Shown: positions 1-12,479 of the stretch, in pieces
How the letters are laid out: every line of letters starts with the position of its first letter
Position numbering within the stretch: the first letter of the stretch is position 1
Source: Tupaia tana
Taxonomy: Eukaryota; Chordata; Mammalia; Scandentia; Tupaiidae
Direction: 5' to 3'
Assembly: GCA_026018925.1 (NCBI GenBank)
Contig: JAKSZU010000004.1
Coordinates: 18,072,095 to 18,136,094, forward strand
DNA length: 64,000 bases
Notes under the pieces: generated by a model
What the model was told of the DNA's origin: nothing
The model's input: only the letters and a program-made list of their open reading frames with translations
Database searches by the model: none
Program-made: the position numbers and the translations under genes

Positions 1-1750
1 ATCATCAGCCAATTAACATCTGAAAACAACTGGCTTTGCATTTGATTTACTCTTCACCAGAGAGAGACATTTTCAGCCCTATAAAATAATAAACCTGAGG
101 CTGGTTTGAGGTTGCAGCTTTCTCTATCAGAGTAAATCAAGTCCACCCAGTCCTTTCTTTTCTATACTTGTATGTCTTTATGTGTTTATTTTTATGTTTG
201 TTTCTAATCCACAGTCCCCCACCCCCACTCAGAAAAACATGTTCTGCTGAGCGGATTCTGACAGAGAGTGATCTGTCAAATAGGTACACAAGCCAAAATG
301 AGAGGGATGGAGGAATCAGTAAAGATGAGTGTGAAGGGAGCAACTAATGGAGGATGCTTGGATGTGCTCAAACTATTTAAGGAGATGGCAATGGAATGGA
401 GCAGAGTGGGCCCAGGAAGGCCCAAGGAAGATCGACTTTGATGCCAATTTTGTAACAGGAAGAGTGAATGGGTTATATCCTGGTGTTGACAGAAATTAAC
501 CAACCCTAAAAATTAATAATTAATAATTAATGTGGTTTATTTCCAAGCAGAATATGAGTGACCTAGGCCCAGAGAGGGGGCATACATGCCTTTCTAAGGG
601 AGATTATGTGCAGGGGTTCCTTTTATTTGATTTTGAGATTGACAGACAAAATTAATAAAGAGATTTCCATTGGTCTGGCCCAAAGAGGCAGAACATGTGG
701 AAGCGGGGGGGGGGGGGGGGGGGGCTTGTAGGTTATAGGTGGGTTCCCCAATTCCTAGGTTGGTGATTGGAAGGGAAGATCTGTGTCCTGGGAAGAGATT
801 CATAAATCTACATCTCTAGGAAAGGGAAGTTCTGTGTCTTGGGCAGAGGTTAGCAAAAGAATATACTGTAATCTGTTGAATATACATCTCAAAGATACTA
901 TGCCAGGGACAGGATGCAGGAAGAATCCTGTTAAATGGAAAAAATGATCTGTTAATGTTTTTGGGTGTTACTCCCCCTAGGCCCTCTGGAAAGGACTTTG
1001 GAAGAATAGGAAAAAGCAGTCGGATTTCCATCCACATGAGCAATGATAGAGCAATGGCTTCACAGAGCAGAGGGATGTAGGCAGAGATCCTCTTTAGGTT
1101 AAGACAACTGAAGATCTTCTGTCCAGACTGCACCCTCCTGCCCCTCAGATCTAGCCAGGACAAGCCAATCACCAGCCATCTATATCTGAGTTCTGAGTGG
1201 CCCCTTTAAGGGATTAGGATAACTGAAGATCTTCTGCCCAGACTTGACACTCCTGCCCCCCACATCTAGCCAGTTTAGATCACACTCTTTATTCTCTCTG
1301 TCTCTCCAGCTTTCGATTTTTATTTATTTATTGATTAATTTTTAAACTTCTTAGCCCTATGACACTCTTTCATCTTGCTAATTCTTACCTTTCTCTTGCC
1401 CAGAAAGGACAAGCCAATAACCAGTTGTGTGGTTTTCATTTTTTGCTTAAATTTTTTTTCTATTTTATTTTTAAAATTTGTTTTGGTCTTGTTTTTCCTC
1501 TTTTTGTTTGTTTGTTTTCTTTTCCTTTTATCTTTCTCACTTTTATGCTCAGCCTCCACACACTGAGTTTCTAGACAGGTCTAGGTGCACAGTAGCCAAA
1601 TATCTGAATCTTTTTAGGGTCAGATTAATCCTCAACTTCCATAGAATCTGCTGCACAAAGGGAGGAAAAATGGTACTTCTCAGAAAATGCAGATCACTTC
1701 CTTCTGCATGCCTCTGAATGCTCAGATTTAACACCAAAAGCTAAGAAAAA
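1..1750. other. Intergenic, no gene seen
   Basis: No coding feature is supportable. It holds a 20-base poly-G run (705-724), AT-rich repeats near 510-530 and the direct repeat at 1105-1273. A minus-strand AATAAA-containing segment near 540 suggests an old antisense LTR; the family was not identified. Confidence 0.5.
1105..1273. repeat. Imperfect direct repeat of about 54 bp
   Basis: A segment beginning aactgaagatcttctg and ending atctagccag occurs at 1106-1158 and again at 1221-1273. The phrase ggacaagccaat recurs near 1158 and 1408. Probably internal repeats of an old LTR-like sequence (about 480-1720). Confidence 0.6.
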
Positions 1751-2820
1751 AATGTATAATCCATCAGATGACCAGTAACCACCAGAGAGGCACAAGAAAT
1801 ATGAGAAACAAAGAACATATCTCTTCTCTAAGGGAAAAGAATAACTCCTCATCCTCCACAGACAATACAAGGGAACTTGTGGAAATGTCAGACAAAGAAT
1901 TTAGAATATTCATAGTGACAAAGCTAACAGAGATGCAAGGGAAGAGAGACAACAAACTCCAGAATATGCAGAAGGAAAAGAGACAATGAGTTCCAGGAGG
2001 TGAGGAAGTTCTTGAATGATCTGAAAGATGAAATATACGCTATACAAAAGAATCAAACAAAATTGTTAGAGATGAAGGCTGAAATACAGAAAATCAAAAC
2101 CTTCCTTGAAAGTATTAAAAGAAGATTAGATCATACAGAAGATTGAATCTCAGATGTAGAAGATAGAACCTCTGACCTAGAAAAATTCACCAAAAAGACT
2201 GAGAAAATAACCCCCCAAAATGAGAATAACATGCAAGTAATACTAGATACCATTAAATGCCCAAACATCTGGATCATTGGTATCTCAGAAGGTGAAGAAA
2301 CTAATAAGGGCATTGATAATCTATTCCATGAAATCCTGGAAGAAAACTTTCCAAACCTAGGTAGGCACTCAAATATCCAGACCCAAGAAATACAAAGGAC
2401 CCCACATAGAATCCACCCAAGAAGATCTTTCCCGAGGCACATCATAGCCAGATTGACCAAAAGCACAGACAGAGACAAGATACTAAAATTGGCAAGAGAG
2501 AAAAGTCAAGTTACTTTCAAGGATATCCCATCAGGCTGACATCGGACCTCTCATGGGAAACAATGCAAGCATAGAAAGAATGGGAAAATATATGCAAAGT
2601 GTTAAGTGAAAAACAATTTCAACCAAGCATACTATACCTAGCAAGATTATTCTTCATATGGGAAAAAAGACAAAGAATCTGGAACAAAGACAAAAACATT
2701 CTCAGATCAACAAAACATGAAAGAATTTACCAATATCAGATCAGCTCTCCAAGAAGTGCTGAAGGGAGTGCTATACCAGGAAAACTAAAGTCGGACACAC
2801 AGAAATAAGTGTACAAAAAA
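1750..2820 (+). mobile_element. L1 / HAL1 ORF1 remnant
   Basis: Three frame-broken pieces (near 1768-1989, 2231-2539 and 2599-2808) read like LINE-1 ORF1p: a coiled-coil-type N-terminal stretch, a central part, and a C-terminal part with LSEKQFQPSILYLARLFF. No ORF2 start follows; the sequence runs into an A-rich end and then a SINE. An ORF1-only element suggests HAL1, but a truncated L1 cannot be excluded. Confidence 0.75.
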
Positions 2821-2831
2821 ACAACTAAGAA

Positions 2832-3064
2832 GGGACCAGCAGTTAGCATAATGGCTATGTTGCTGGACTCCCATGTAGTTGACCGTGGTTTGAGTCCCGG
2901 AACCGATGGCTTAAACTCATGCTGGGTGCGTGTGTGTGCATGCCCAAGATCCTGAGAGGAGAATGGAGGAGAAGGAATTGCAGCATGGCCATCCCCCCTG
3001 GGGGAGTGATTTCTCGCTTTCTATCTCTCTGTCTCTGTCTGTCTGGCGAGCGAACGTGCCCTAT

Positions 3065-3095
<31 letters not shown>
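2832..3095 (+). mobile_element. Young tRNA-headed SINE, full length
   Basis: Starts ggaccagcagttagcataatgg (A-box region), has a B box ggtttgagtcc, a body with gagaggagaatggaggagaag, a CT-rich tail part and a 28-base A-run. Near-copies of acaactaagaa flank it. It is inserted at the end of the L1/HAL1 relic. Confidence 0.9.
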
Positions 3096-3789
3096 CACTA
3101 AGAAAATGGCCAGCCTAATGGTAGAGACAAGTCTGGAGTTGAACGCTAACTTCCAGAATTTAAACAGAAAGATCAGACCACAGTAACAGTGCAAATTCAA
3201 TAGAAGAGAGATTATTAATTACATGAGACTGAACTAGTGAAATAGAATTTTATGACTTTTGACTAAAACATTACTGATTTTCTTTCATGCTTTGTTTTCC
3301 AGACTTAAGGATTTTTGTCTTCTCTTGAACTGTTGATAGTTTCATCTACCTACTGTTTGAACTGAATCCTAACCTTTTTCCTGGCTTTAAGTCTTAAGCA
3401 AATTTCTCTTAACATTATTTGATTTTGATATATTAAAACTAAAACTGTTTTTTTTTTCCTGACATTAAAAAATGCATTAAAAAGACCCTCATCTTTTCTA
3501 CCTCTCCTGGACTTGCATCATTGGTTATCTCTTCTCCCTTCTCCCATCTATTTCCTACCTTCTCTTCCACCTGTATTAGCTTTCTCAAGTCCTTCCCAAG
3601 TCTCTGAAGCACACTCGCCTGGCATCATATTTCTTTAGGATAGCATCAAAAAATCTCTGTCTTCTGCTTCTTATCCACAGATCTTGAGAGAGTTGTCTAT
3701 ACTCCCTGAATTTTTTATATTGACACCCTGTAACCATGCTTCTACCCCCATCACTCCACTGGCATGGTGATTTCCATGGACACCAATGA

Positions 3790-4043
3790 CTTTTTTTTTT
3801 AAAAGAGATTTTTTCTATAAGGCACCGGTGCTTGCTGGAGAGACGGAAAGTGAGAAATCATCACTTGGGATGATGGTCACTCTGTAATCCCTTCTCCTCC
3901 ATTATCCTCTCAAGATTTTGGGCATGCACGCACATATGCCTGGTATGAGTCTTAAGCTGCCGAGTCTGGGACTCTAACTATGGTTGGCCATGTGGGAGCC
4001 CAGCAACATAAGCATTACACCATCTACTGATCCCAACCAATGA
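3790..4043 (-). mobile_element. Older tRNA-headed SINE
   Basis: Diverged antisense copy of the same family. The poly-T is at the left and the head (atcagtagatggtgtaatgc on the minus strand) at the right. Flanked by caccaatgactt / caaccaatgactt. Confidence 0.8.
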
Positions 4044-4854
4044 CTTCTTAAATGCTAGGGCTAGTTTTCATCCTTGTAGATTTCTTGTTGACTCTTGCCT
4101 CAGTTCTTGTCTTCATTTCCTCTTTCATTTAACTACTATGTATAAGTTCTGGGGAGATAGCAGTAGGAGGAGACAGTCATGAGCCCTCCCTCCATGGAGC
4201 TTAAATCACAGTCAGGAGATGCATTGAATAAGCAAGAGAAAATATGGTAAGAGTTATGAAAAACAAAGCCCCATGGAAATATAGAAAACAGCATCATCCA
4301 GTTTTATTTAGATATTCATAGAAAGTGTCCTAGAGGAAGTGATGCTTAAACTGAAAGATGACTAAAATGTGGCAAAGAGAGGGAAAGCAGATTCCTGGCT
4401 GAGAGAAGAACATAGGGGAAAGCCTGAAGATAAGAGGAAGCAGAGTACCCTGAAAAACCTGGAGGAAGGCTGTTGGCAGCAGCAGAGATGGTAGGGGAGA
4501 GGATGAAGCTAATGGGGAGTAGGAACTGAATTGAGCAGTTCTGAAGAGGGTTTATTATTATTACTATTTTTTTATAGAAGAATTTATCCTTTAGCTTAAA
4601 GGCAAGTGAAGCCACAGAAGAGTTCTATGCAGAGGAGTGATACAGTGAAATCTGCATTCTGGAAATTCTACCAGTCACAACATAGGGTATGTGTTTGAGG
4701 AGATAAAAGTGATTTTTTTCACATAGGCAGTGAAAGTGAGATGAAAATAAGTGATTTGTTATATAGCAATAGATAACTGTTGCAGAGAGAAAGGAACCAG
4801 CAAGGAGATGAGAAGGAATGGCTATCTGGGTGGAGAGGCTGTGTGATGGTGAAC

Positions 4855-5345
4855 TTCTGGTATCAACTTGACTGGGTCATGGCATTTGGCCAAACATTAT
4901 TCCGGGTGTATCTGTGAGGTTGTTTCTGGACGAGATTAATGTTTGAACAGGCAGACTGGGTTAAGAAAATTGTTCTTCCTAATGTGGTTGGGCCTCATCC
5001 CATCAGTTGATGGCAGCCTGAGTAGGTCAGCATGATTGTACACAAAGGCTCTCCTGCTGTCTGACTGCTTTCAGGCCGAGGCTTTAGTTTTTTTCTTGCC
5101 TTTAGACTCATACTAGGTCTCCAGTCTATGGCTTTTGGACTATAATTACACCATTACTTCTCCTGGTCCTCAGGCCGTCAGATTGGGACTGGGTCTACAC
5201 CCATGGCTCTCCAGCTTAGACCACAGATCTCAGCACTTGTCAGCCTCCATAATCACATGAGTCAATTTCTTATAATAAATCTCTTCCTCTCTCTAAATTA
5301 ATCCTATCAGTACTGTCTCTCTGGAGAGCCTTGACTATAAAATAG
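4855..5345 (+). mobile_element. Old interspersed repeat of LTR type
   Basis: Begins near tatcaacttgactgggtcat, includes cctccataatcacatgagtc and an ATAATAAATCTCTTC polyadenylation-like region, and ends near ctctggagagccttgact. This is a widespread placental repeat pattern. I believe it is an ERVL-class LTR but cannot name the subfamily. Solo and diverged, so probably old (pre-ordinal). Confidence 0.5.
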
Positions 5346-7085
5346 GCTAGATCTTCCCTATTACATCAGAGTAACATGGAGAGTGCTGGAGAAAAGATAA
5401 AGCCAAGGAAGGTGGACAGCCACTGTGACCACTTCTATGAGATTCTGCTCTGAGAGCATCCTGTTGGATTTGTGAAATTGGGCATATGAACTCCTGGTGG
5501 CTCCAACACTGCCCTTTGCCTTCTCATTGCTTTGTTGGAGCTAGAGACTTGCTCTCCCCTTTGACTTCAGTTTGTATGCTCTGGGCCAAGCTAGATAATT
5601 AGAGAAAATCCTTGGGTTTGTCCCTAGGACCCTGCCTTCTAGACCAGAGCTTAGGACTTTCTAGTTTTCTCCAGATGGTGGGCATTACATCCCATGAGTT
5701 TTGTCTCTCAAGTCTGGGCTCCATCACCAGAAGAGCTACATCTTCTTCTGCAAAATTTCCACATGAGACCTCTACTTCTGTCAGAGGACTTTTAGCCTCA
5801 GTGACTGTGTCAATTTAGAGACTGAAGTTCTCTTCAAAGCAGCTTGCTAGCCAAGGCCATCTTCTCTATAGGAATTACTGATTGATAGATTTACTGCTAA
5901 GGTTCTCCATTCTGAACTCTGTGAATCTGATGGTAAGAAACTGAGCTGAGGGTGAGGGTGGGATCATTTTCCTGTGTACACTGAAAGACAGAAAATTTGA
6001 GGGATGGATTTCAGATTATAAAGGAGGCTTCATGGTAGAGAGAGCTGTCTTCCTTTCCAGAGCTGCATCTGGTGACTTTAGGCAATATCCACCCTACTAC
6101 ATAATTGAAACCTTCTCTTATGCTGGGGACTGTGAAATGCTGGGACTGACTGTGATGAAAGCTGTGGGTCATCTGTGAATCAGGACTCCGAGCTCTATAT
6201 CCAGTTCTGAGCTCTATATCCAGCTCTGTCTAAGACTTTCTGAGTCCTCTCAGTCAGAGAAAGTGTTTTTCAGTCAGCGCCCTGAAGACAGGAATGGATT
6301 CTTCTACCAATTTCCATTCAAAAAGCAAAAGGAAAATGACAGTACTTTATATCTTCTTCTAATATTCCAATAAGATGGCTGGATTTCCCTCCTCTATAGT
6401 CTCTGAGAATGTCTCTGGCTCCTGTCTGGGGTCCCTAATCTGTGATTATCTCAGGAAATCCTTAGGAGCTTGCTGGGGTCAAAAGACCACTTCTAGTTTT
6501 GCTTAGCTCAGGTGGGTCCTCTTGGAACCAGGATGGCATCATAACTGCCACCAGAGACTCAAGAGTCCACCTCAATGCCACTGCCACCACAGCTGCATCC
6601 GGTCACTGAGTCTTGTCCATGGTGAAGCTGCTCCTACCACTGTTACTGTTGGAAGACCTGACATGTAGCTACTGTATGACGAGCCTTTAGGAAGTTCATG
6701 GTGGGCTCAGACTGTGGCACAGAGGAAAAACATGTTGCTTTGAGAGACTGACCCACAGGAGAAGGTTGTTCTGGACTTGTATCTAGAGACTTTTCTGAGT
6801 ATGCTAGCACATGCATGTTCACCATCCAGGGCTACATGAAGCTGGAGGTAGATCATGGCATTGACACCCTGTTGGGAGTGTTGCTCTCTGTCCCTCTCAC
6901 TCATGGAAGTAATAAATAAATAAACTTGAAAAAAAGTTCCTATAAATTGTGTATTATTTAAAATAAACTATGTATGATTTTATTTTTTTGTGCCAAAATA
7001 ACTCATGCTTTAAATTCTATTTTTCCATGAACATTTTGAAATTCCTACTTGCACATCATCCCTGACAAGGTGGTTCTAAAATTTT
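5346..7085. other. Intergenic, no gene recognised
   Basis: No protein family was recognised in any frame. A short tandem duplication of gagctctatatccag lies at about 6189-6226. The remainder looks like unique or very old repeat sequence. Confidence 0.4.
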
Positions 7086-7087
7086 CA

Positions 7088-7290
7088 TTTATTTGATTTA
7101 TTTCTTGACAGAGAGAGGTACTCTTCATGGGGTCTCATCATTCTGTAATTCCTTCCCCCAGCACTCCATCTGGCCAGAATCTTGGGTGTGTATGCATAGT
7201 ATACTTCAGGTCAACTCAGGGTCCAAACCTATGGCCACCCACATGACACTACTGTCTGTGTCACTGAGGCTGATCCCTAAGGCAATGTTT
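7088..7290 (-). mobile_element. Degenerate old SINE
   Basis: Diverged antisense relative of the tRNA-headed SINEs: a CT-tail-like part at the left, then gtaattccttcccccagcac, then a head-like end near 7285. Boundaries are uncertain. Confidence 0.45.
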
Positions 7291-7379
7291 TAAATATAAT
7301 GTTCACATTATGAGACAAGATGTCAAAGGAACAGAAAATATATAAAATAACAGAAATCAATAAACTTACCTCCTAGATT

Positions 7380-8870
7380 TAACAGATGTGAATATTTTAG
7401 CATATTTGCTTCAGATGTCCCTCTCTATCTTTCCAAACTAATTCAAAGACACAGCTAAAATCCTATCTTGATCATCCATCCCTCTTCCCTTTCCCTAAAA
7501 AAAAACCCCCACTAACCTGAAATTAATGTGTATTGTTTCCGTGCATTTTTTATACCTTTTCTACATATGGGGTGTGTGTGTGTATGGTATAGATTATTTT
7601 TTCTTATGTTTTAAAATTTTACATAAATTGTTATATGCTTTTGCAACTTCCTTTTTGTCCCATTGAGCTTTACTTTTGAGCTTCATATGTACAGGAATAC
7701 GTATATTGATTGATTCATTTTAACTACCATATGGTATTCCAGTGTAGGAAATATTTAGCTTATATATTTACTTTCATACTAAGGGGAAGTTGGGATGTTT
7801 CCATTTTTTATTTTTATTTTTACAAACATGGGTACAAGGGACATCCTTGTAGGGCTGCAAGTGCAAGTGTGGGAGTTGGGTATGTGGCTAGAAGGAGGAT
7901 CACCAAATGTAGAGGTTTGTGATTCTACAACTTTACTGAGCATTGCCATATTTCTCTTCAGCTTACACTCCTCCTAGAAGTACATGAGGGTTTCCATTTC
8001 TCCACATCTTCACCAACAGCTAGTATGAACAAATTTGGAGATTTTTGTTGATTTGTTGGATGTGGCTATCATTTAATTTCTCTGATTTCTAGTGAGGTTG
8101 AATGTTTATGCATGCTTTTGACCATCAAGGGTTCTTCTATAAATTACCTTTTAATATCTTTTGACCATTTTTAAATTGCGATGCTTATCTTCTGCTTATT
8201 ATGTGTAAACCTTTATAGTCTAGATAGTAATTCCTAGTCATTTACATGCTTTGTAGATATCTGATTCAGTCTATGCCTTGTATTGTTTTTTGCTTATTTT
8301 ATATCTTTTTGTCATACATACATTCCAAATTTTATCATGGTTGGATTTATCCATTTAAAAAATATGGTCAGGTTCCAGCAGTTAGCGTAATGGCTATGTC
8401 TCTGGACTCCCACGTAGTCAACTATGGTTAGAGTCCCGGACCCGGTGGCTTAAACTCACGCCAGGTGCATGTGTGTGCGTGCCCAAGATCCCGAGAAGAG
8501 AATGGAGGAGAAGGGATTGCGGCGTGGCCATCCCCCCTGGGGGGTGATTTCTCGCTTTCTATCTCTCTTTCTCTCTCTGTCTTTCTGGCGAGCGCACGCA
8601 CCTTATAGCAAAAACTGCTCCAAAACAAACAAACAAACAAACAAAAAATATGGTCAAGTGCATCAGTTTTTCCTTTTACAGCTTAATCTTCTTCTTCTTC
8701 TTTTTTTTTTTTTTTGTAGGTCATAAGTTTACTTACAAACATATCTAGTTTGCCATGAGTTTAAGAGTTGATACATTTTTCAGAGATTGGGATTGCACCT
8801 CTTAAAATGTTCTTCATATATATTAAATGGATGAATGAAAACACGTTTATTTCTTAAGCAGTTGGTGTCT
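7380..8870 (+). mobile_element. Old L1 3' region (L1M type)
   Basis: Diverged sense-strand L1 3' sequence, recognisable by accatatggtattccag, gatgtttccattttttattt and tttccatttctccacatcttc. It is interrupted by a young SINE at 8371-8645. Related L1 text reappears at 9715-9790 and 10640-10975. Confidence 0.7.
8371..8646 (+). mobile_element. Young tRNA-headed SINE, full length
   Basis: Complete copy ending in an (AAAC)n-type tail. Flanked by the duplication aaatatggtca (about 8360-8370 and 8646-8656), which interrupts the old L1. Confidence 0.92.
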
Positions 8871-8892
8871 TACTGTAAAGAAAGGTGCAACA

Positions 8893-9144
8893 GGGAACCA
8901 GCAGTTAGCGTAATGGCTATGTCGCTGGACTCCCACGTAGTCGACCGCGGTTCGCGTCTCGGACCCGGTGGCTTACAACTCACGCCGGGCACGTGTGCGT
9001 GCGTGCCCAAGATCCCGAGAGGAGAATGGAGGAGAAGGGATTGCGGCGTGACCATCCCCCCTGGGGGGTGATTTCTCGCTTTCTGTCTCTATGTCTCTCT
9101 CTGTCTGTCTGGCGAGCGCACGCGCCCTATAGTGAAAAACCTCT

Positions 9145-9176
<32 letters not shown>
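8893..9176 (+). mobile_element. Young tRNA-headed SINE, full length
   Basis: Near-consensus copy with B box ggttcgcgtctc and a long A-tail. Flanked by gaaaggtgcaaca on both sides. Its head is CpG-rich, which suggests recent insertion. Confidence 0.95.
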
Positions 9177-9178
<2 letters not shown>

Positions 9179-9235
9179 AAGGTGCAACAAATCTAGATCC
9201 AAAGTGCAAAGTCATCATAAAAAGTCCCCGTTACT

Positions 9236-9476
9236 GGGACCAGCAGTAATGGCTATGTCGCTGGACTCCCACGTAGTCGACAGTGGTTCGAGTCCTGGAC
9301 CCGGTGGCTTAAACTCATGCTGGGTGCGTGTGCGTGGGTGCCCAAGACCCTGAGAGGAGAATGGAGGAGAAGGGATTGCGGCGTGCCCATCCCGCCTGGG
9401 GTGATTTCTCGCTTGGTGTCTCTCTGTCTCTCTCTGTCTGTCTGGCGAGTGCATGCACCCTATAGCAGAAACCTCT

Positions 9477-9519
<43 letters not shown>
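9236..9519 (+). mobile_element. Young tRNA-headed SINE with A-box deletion
   Basis: Head reads cagcagtaatggc, missing the gttagcg found in other copies. A-tail of about 41 bases. Flanks aaagtccccgttact and aaagtcaccgtcact form the target duplication. Head-to-tail with the previous SINE, 60 bp away. Confidence 0.93.
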
Positions 9520-9522
<3 letters not shown>

Positions 9523-9788
9523 ACCGTCACTTGCTTCCCACTGAAAATGGCAGATTTTTCCCTGGGCCCTCCTCACATGGCTCCTATGGACCATGGAGGT
9601 CATGAACCTCTGGATGCTCTGTCCCAGCATGGCGCTGCTCCCGAGTCATACAGAGCCTGAAGGTGGAAGAAATGGTGGCACTGTAACAAGCCCTTTACAG
9701 TTTAATATTCTTCTAAAAGTTTTAAAATGGGAAAAAACCTTAATGTCAGGTCTTTAATCCGTTTGGAATTTTTGTGTATGATATGTAG

Positions 9789-9903
9789 GGACTTCAAAAT
9801 GTTTGTGAAAAAATGGAATTAAAGTATAAATAGATTTTGATGAAAAAATTTAGAAGCACATGCATAGTTCTTTCATAATATTTTGAATGAACTTTTGAAG
9901 ACC
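9789..9903. mobile_element. Mariner/Tc1-type miniature element
   Basis: Ends are imperfect inverted repeats: gacttcaaaatgtttgtgaa at the left and the complement of ttgaatgaacttttgaag at the right. It interrupts the L1 text. Resembles the short mammalian mariner-derived elements with cttcaaaaagttcatg ends. Confidence 0.5.
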
Positions 9904-10067
9904 TGCCTCATATAAAATAGGGACCTCATTTCCCCTATTTCCATGTGGTCAGTCAATAGTTACAGCTCATTTATTGACTATGTCATTTATCTCCACTGAT
10001 TTGTAATGCTACTTTTCTTGTTTCAAGGAGGCAAAATTACCTAAATTTATTTAAAGATATTAATTGG

Positions 10068-10276
10068 CTTTTTAAAAAAGAATTATTTATTTAATTTTAT
10101 TTATTTACTATTACTATTATTTAATTTGACTGAAGAGAGCCAGAGAGTGAGAAAGAGAGTAAGAAACCAAGCTGCCAGGCCCAGGACTTGAACCATGGTT
10201 GGCCATGTGGGAGTCTAAAAGCATGGTTGGCTATGTGGAAGTCCAGTACCTTGACCACTATGCCACCTGCCAGCCC
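10068..10276 (-). mobile_element. SINE of a second tRNA-headed subfamily
   Basis: Antisense. The head reads ggctggcaggtggcatagtgg on the minus strand, there is a B-box-like ttcaagtcctgg, and the body is short, lacking the long gagaatggaggag part. Flanks agatattaattggctttt / agattgtaactggctttt are the target duplication. Confidence 0.75.
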
Positions 10277-10401
10277 CAAGATTGTAACTGGCTTTTATTT
10301 ACCATTCTATCACTGGGAAGCCATTGGACCCAGAACAGGTTCAACAACAGCCATCAACATAATCAGACAGCATGTATTTATGGATAGAAAGTAGTAGGTC
10401 A

Positions 10402-10463
10402 TTGGGAAAGTCATGACACGTTTTTCTATGCAAAAACGTGTCATGACTTTCTTGACAACCCAA
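10402..10463. mobile_element. Palindromic mariner-like MITE, copy 1
   Basis: Arms aaagtcatgacacgttttt and its complement surround a short ctatg loop. Outer ends are ttggg / cccaa next to TA. The left arm lacks about seven bases present in the right arm (ttgacaaccc). Same family as 29625-29666 and 38007-38072. Confidence 0.75.
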
Positions 10464-10639
10464 TAGAAGTGAAGCAGCTTAACTGATTACAGAATGGCAT
10501 TTTGCCTGCTGAAACTGGCTGAGACTCAGCTGTTTGTTATCAAAGTATAATCCTAAATTAGATTTTTAGTCTGTTTATGTACTAAGTTCCTTATGTAAGG
10601 ATCCCTCAAGGGCAGAGGTATCTTCAGGCCACATTTAGG

Positions 10640-10975
10640 TTTAAAGTCATATATGAAGTTAATGGTCTTTCTGTTTCATTGCGCCATTGCCATATTTTTC
10701 TGTAGTATTATAGTTTTAAAATAAGTCGTGATATCTCAATGGAGCTAAGCCCACTCTTATTCTTTTTCAAATTCTCCTGGCTATACTTAGCCCTTTATTC
10801 TTCCATAAGAATTTTAGGATTAAGCTCATTAAATCCCTGAAAATTCCTACTGGAATTTTGTTTGGAATGGCATTGACATTGCAGATCATTATAGTAAGTG
10901 CCATCTTTGTGCTCCTGAGTCTTTTCATCCATGGATTTGGTATATTTCTCCATGTATTAACCTCTCTGTAGCTCA
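10640..10975 (+). mobile_element. Old L1 3' fragment
   Basis: Sense L1M-like text with ctcctggctatacttagccc and tccatggatttggtatattt. Probably the same insertion as the 7380-8870 and 9715-9790 segments. Confidence 0.6.
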
Positions 10976-11283
10976 ATGACTGGTGAGATGGAGATTAGAT
11001 TTCCTTTTTTAATGAGCTCACAGGATTTTGCAAGAATCCACATAAATTGCTCAAGAAATATACTCTCCAAAGCCTGCAGATCTGTACATGTTTCTTCTGG
11101 CCTTGGCATGGTATTAAAACCAATGAATTTCTGGTTCCTATCTCCCTGAGATCATTCGATATAAATGAGTCATCTCATTGGCTAACAAGTTTCCCATGCT
11201 TCTTTCTCTTTCAAAACGGGGTCACAGGTTGTTGTGATTTTCCTGTCTTAGATGCCCACCTGGAACTTTATGCCCAACTTTTG

Positions 11284-11398
11284 TTTTTAGACAAGTTCTT
11301 ATTATGTTGCCCAGGCTAGCATTGAGCTCTTAATTCTTCCTTAGTTCTCCTGAGTTGCTAGGACTACATATATATGCATGCTACTTGGCCTGGCCTTT
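11284..11398 (-). mobile_element. 7SL-derived monomer (Alu-monomer-like)
   Basis: On the minus strand it reads like an Alu left monomer or FLAM: ggccaggccaagtagcatgc, then gtagtcctagcaactcagga, then tgctagcctgggcaacataa and a terminal ttgtctaaaaa. Diverged. It is followed on the right by a tRNA-SINE-like head (11399-11490, also minus). Confidence 0.75.
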
Positions 11399-11490
11399 AG
11401 GTTGGGCTGAGAATAAAACCCAGGCTTTGATGTGATCCCAGCCTTTGGAGCCCAGCATCTTAGCAGCATGGACCACCAAGGCTGGCCTTC
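11399..11490 (-). mobile_element. tRNA-SINE-like head next to the 7SL monomer
   Basis: On the minus strand ggccagccttggtggtccat continues to gctaagatgctgggctcc, similar to the head of the second SINE subfamily. Together with 11284-11398 it may form one tRNA-7SL chimera or be a chance neighbour. Confidence 0.5.
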
Positions 11491-12479
11491 TTTTAATTTA
11501 ATTCAATAAACACTTACTGACCTAACTGTGGACCAGATAGGAACCAGTCATCCCAGTATACCTAAGAATTTCTTAATTTTATTGCTAGAAGTAATATGTC
11601 CTGGAAAGCTGGGATGACTGGTCCTCATGTTTTATACTGAGTCATGGGTCACCAGAGTTGAAATGGTTGGAGGGCCTAGGTGAGTAGGGTTGGAAGATGA
11701 GTATAGAGAGGCTCTTGTACTCTTATAGAACAGGATAAATGCTGTAAAGGGGATCACAAGCAGCCAAATCTAGTAGTGTGTGTGTGAAAGATGGGCTTGG
11801 GAGGGTTTCCTGGAGGAAGTGCACTGAGTATAGGAAACATGGAATTAGGTGTACAGAGGTTGGGGGTTAAGAGGAAAGAAAGTTCAGTTTGCTTTTGTCT
11901 TAGCTACTTCCAGACTCCCATCCATGATTCTGTGCTAATCTCTGTTCTATTTCTCAGGCATCAGATTATTTCAAATATACTATCTCAGAGTAAGATGGGA
12001 ACTTGTCCAACTCTCCACGGAACAGATGGCAGACTGAGGACCTGAGAGGAAACCTGCTTGACCCAAGGTAACACAGTAAATCCATGGTACACACCAGGCC
12101 ATAATTGAGTTCTTCTGCCTAATATGCTGCCTGGTACACTCCAAACTAGAATTACAAGGACCTGGTTCTGGACCCTTAAAAAAAGGACTTCAGGGTACTT
12201 TGGAAGTAGAACTCCTATTTGCCTTACTGGAACCATTCCTGAATGGAACATGGCTGCTATCTAGTCCTGATCCTGCCTGCCCTACCACATTGCACAGTCT
12301 CTCTCCCTTCACTTCACACATCTCTGGGCTCAGGCTACCCCAGGGGCAGCAAGTCAATCTTGGTGGGACAGTTATTCAGAAGGCAAAGAAACCCCAGAAT
12401 CCAGGCTAGAGACTCTCCCATCCATTCTCCTTTTATTGGGTTATCCAAACCAACTTCCTTTATAGGACAGTAAACTACA
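11491..12479. other. Intergenic, no gene seen
   Basis: No coding feature and no repeat that I can name with confidence. Confidence 0.4.

Noticed and set aside
6907-6925. AATAAATAAATAAA as a gene end
   Set aside because: No coding exon lies upstream; it is an isolated AT-rich repeat.
8428-9544. Several recurrent frames rich in Ser, Leu and Arg, seen also at many other places
   Set aside because: They are translations of the tRNA-headed SINE, which recurs on both strands with the same peptides.
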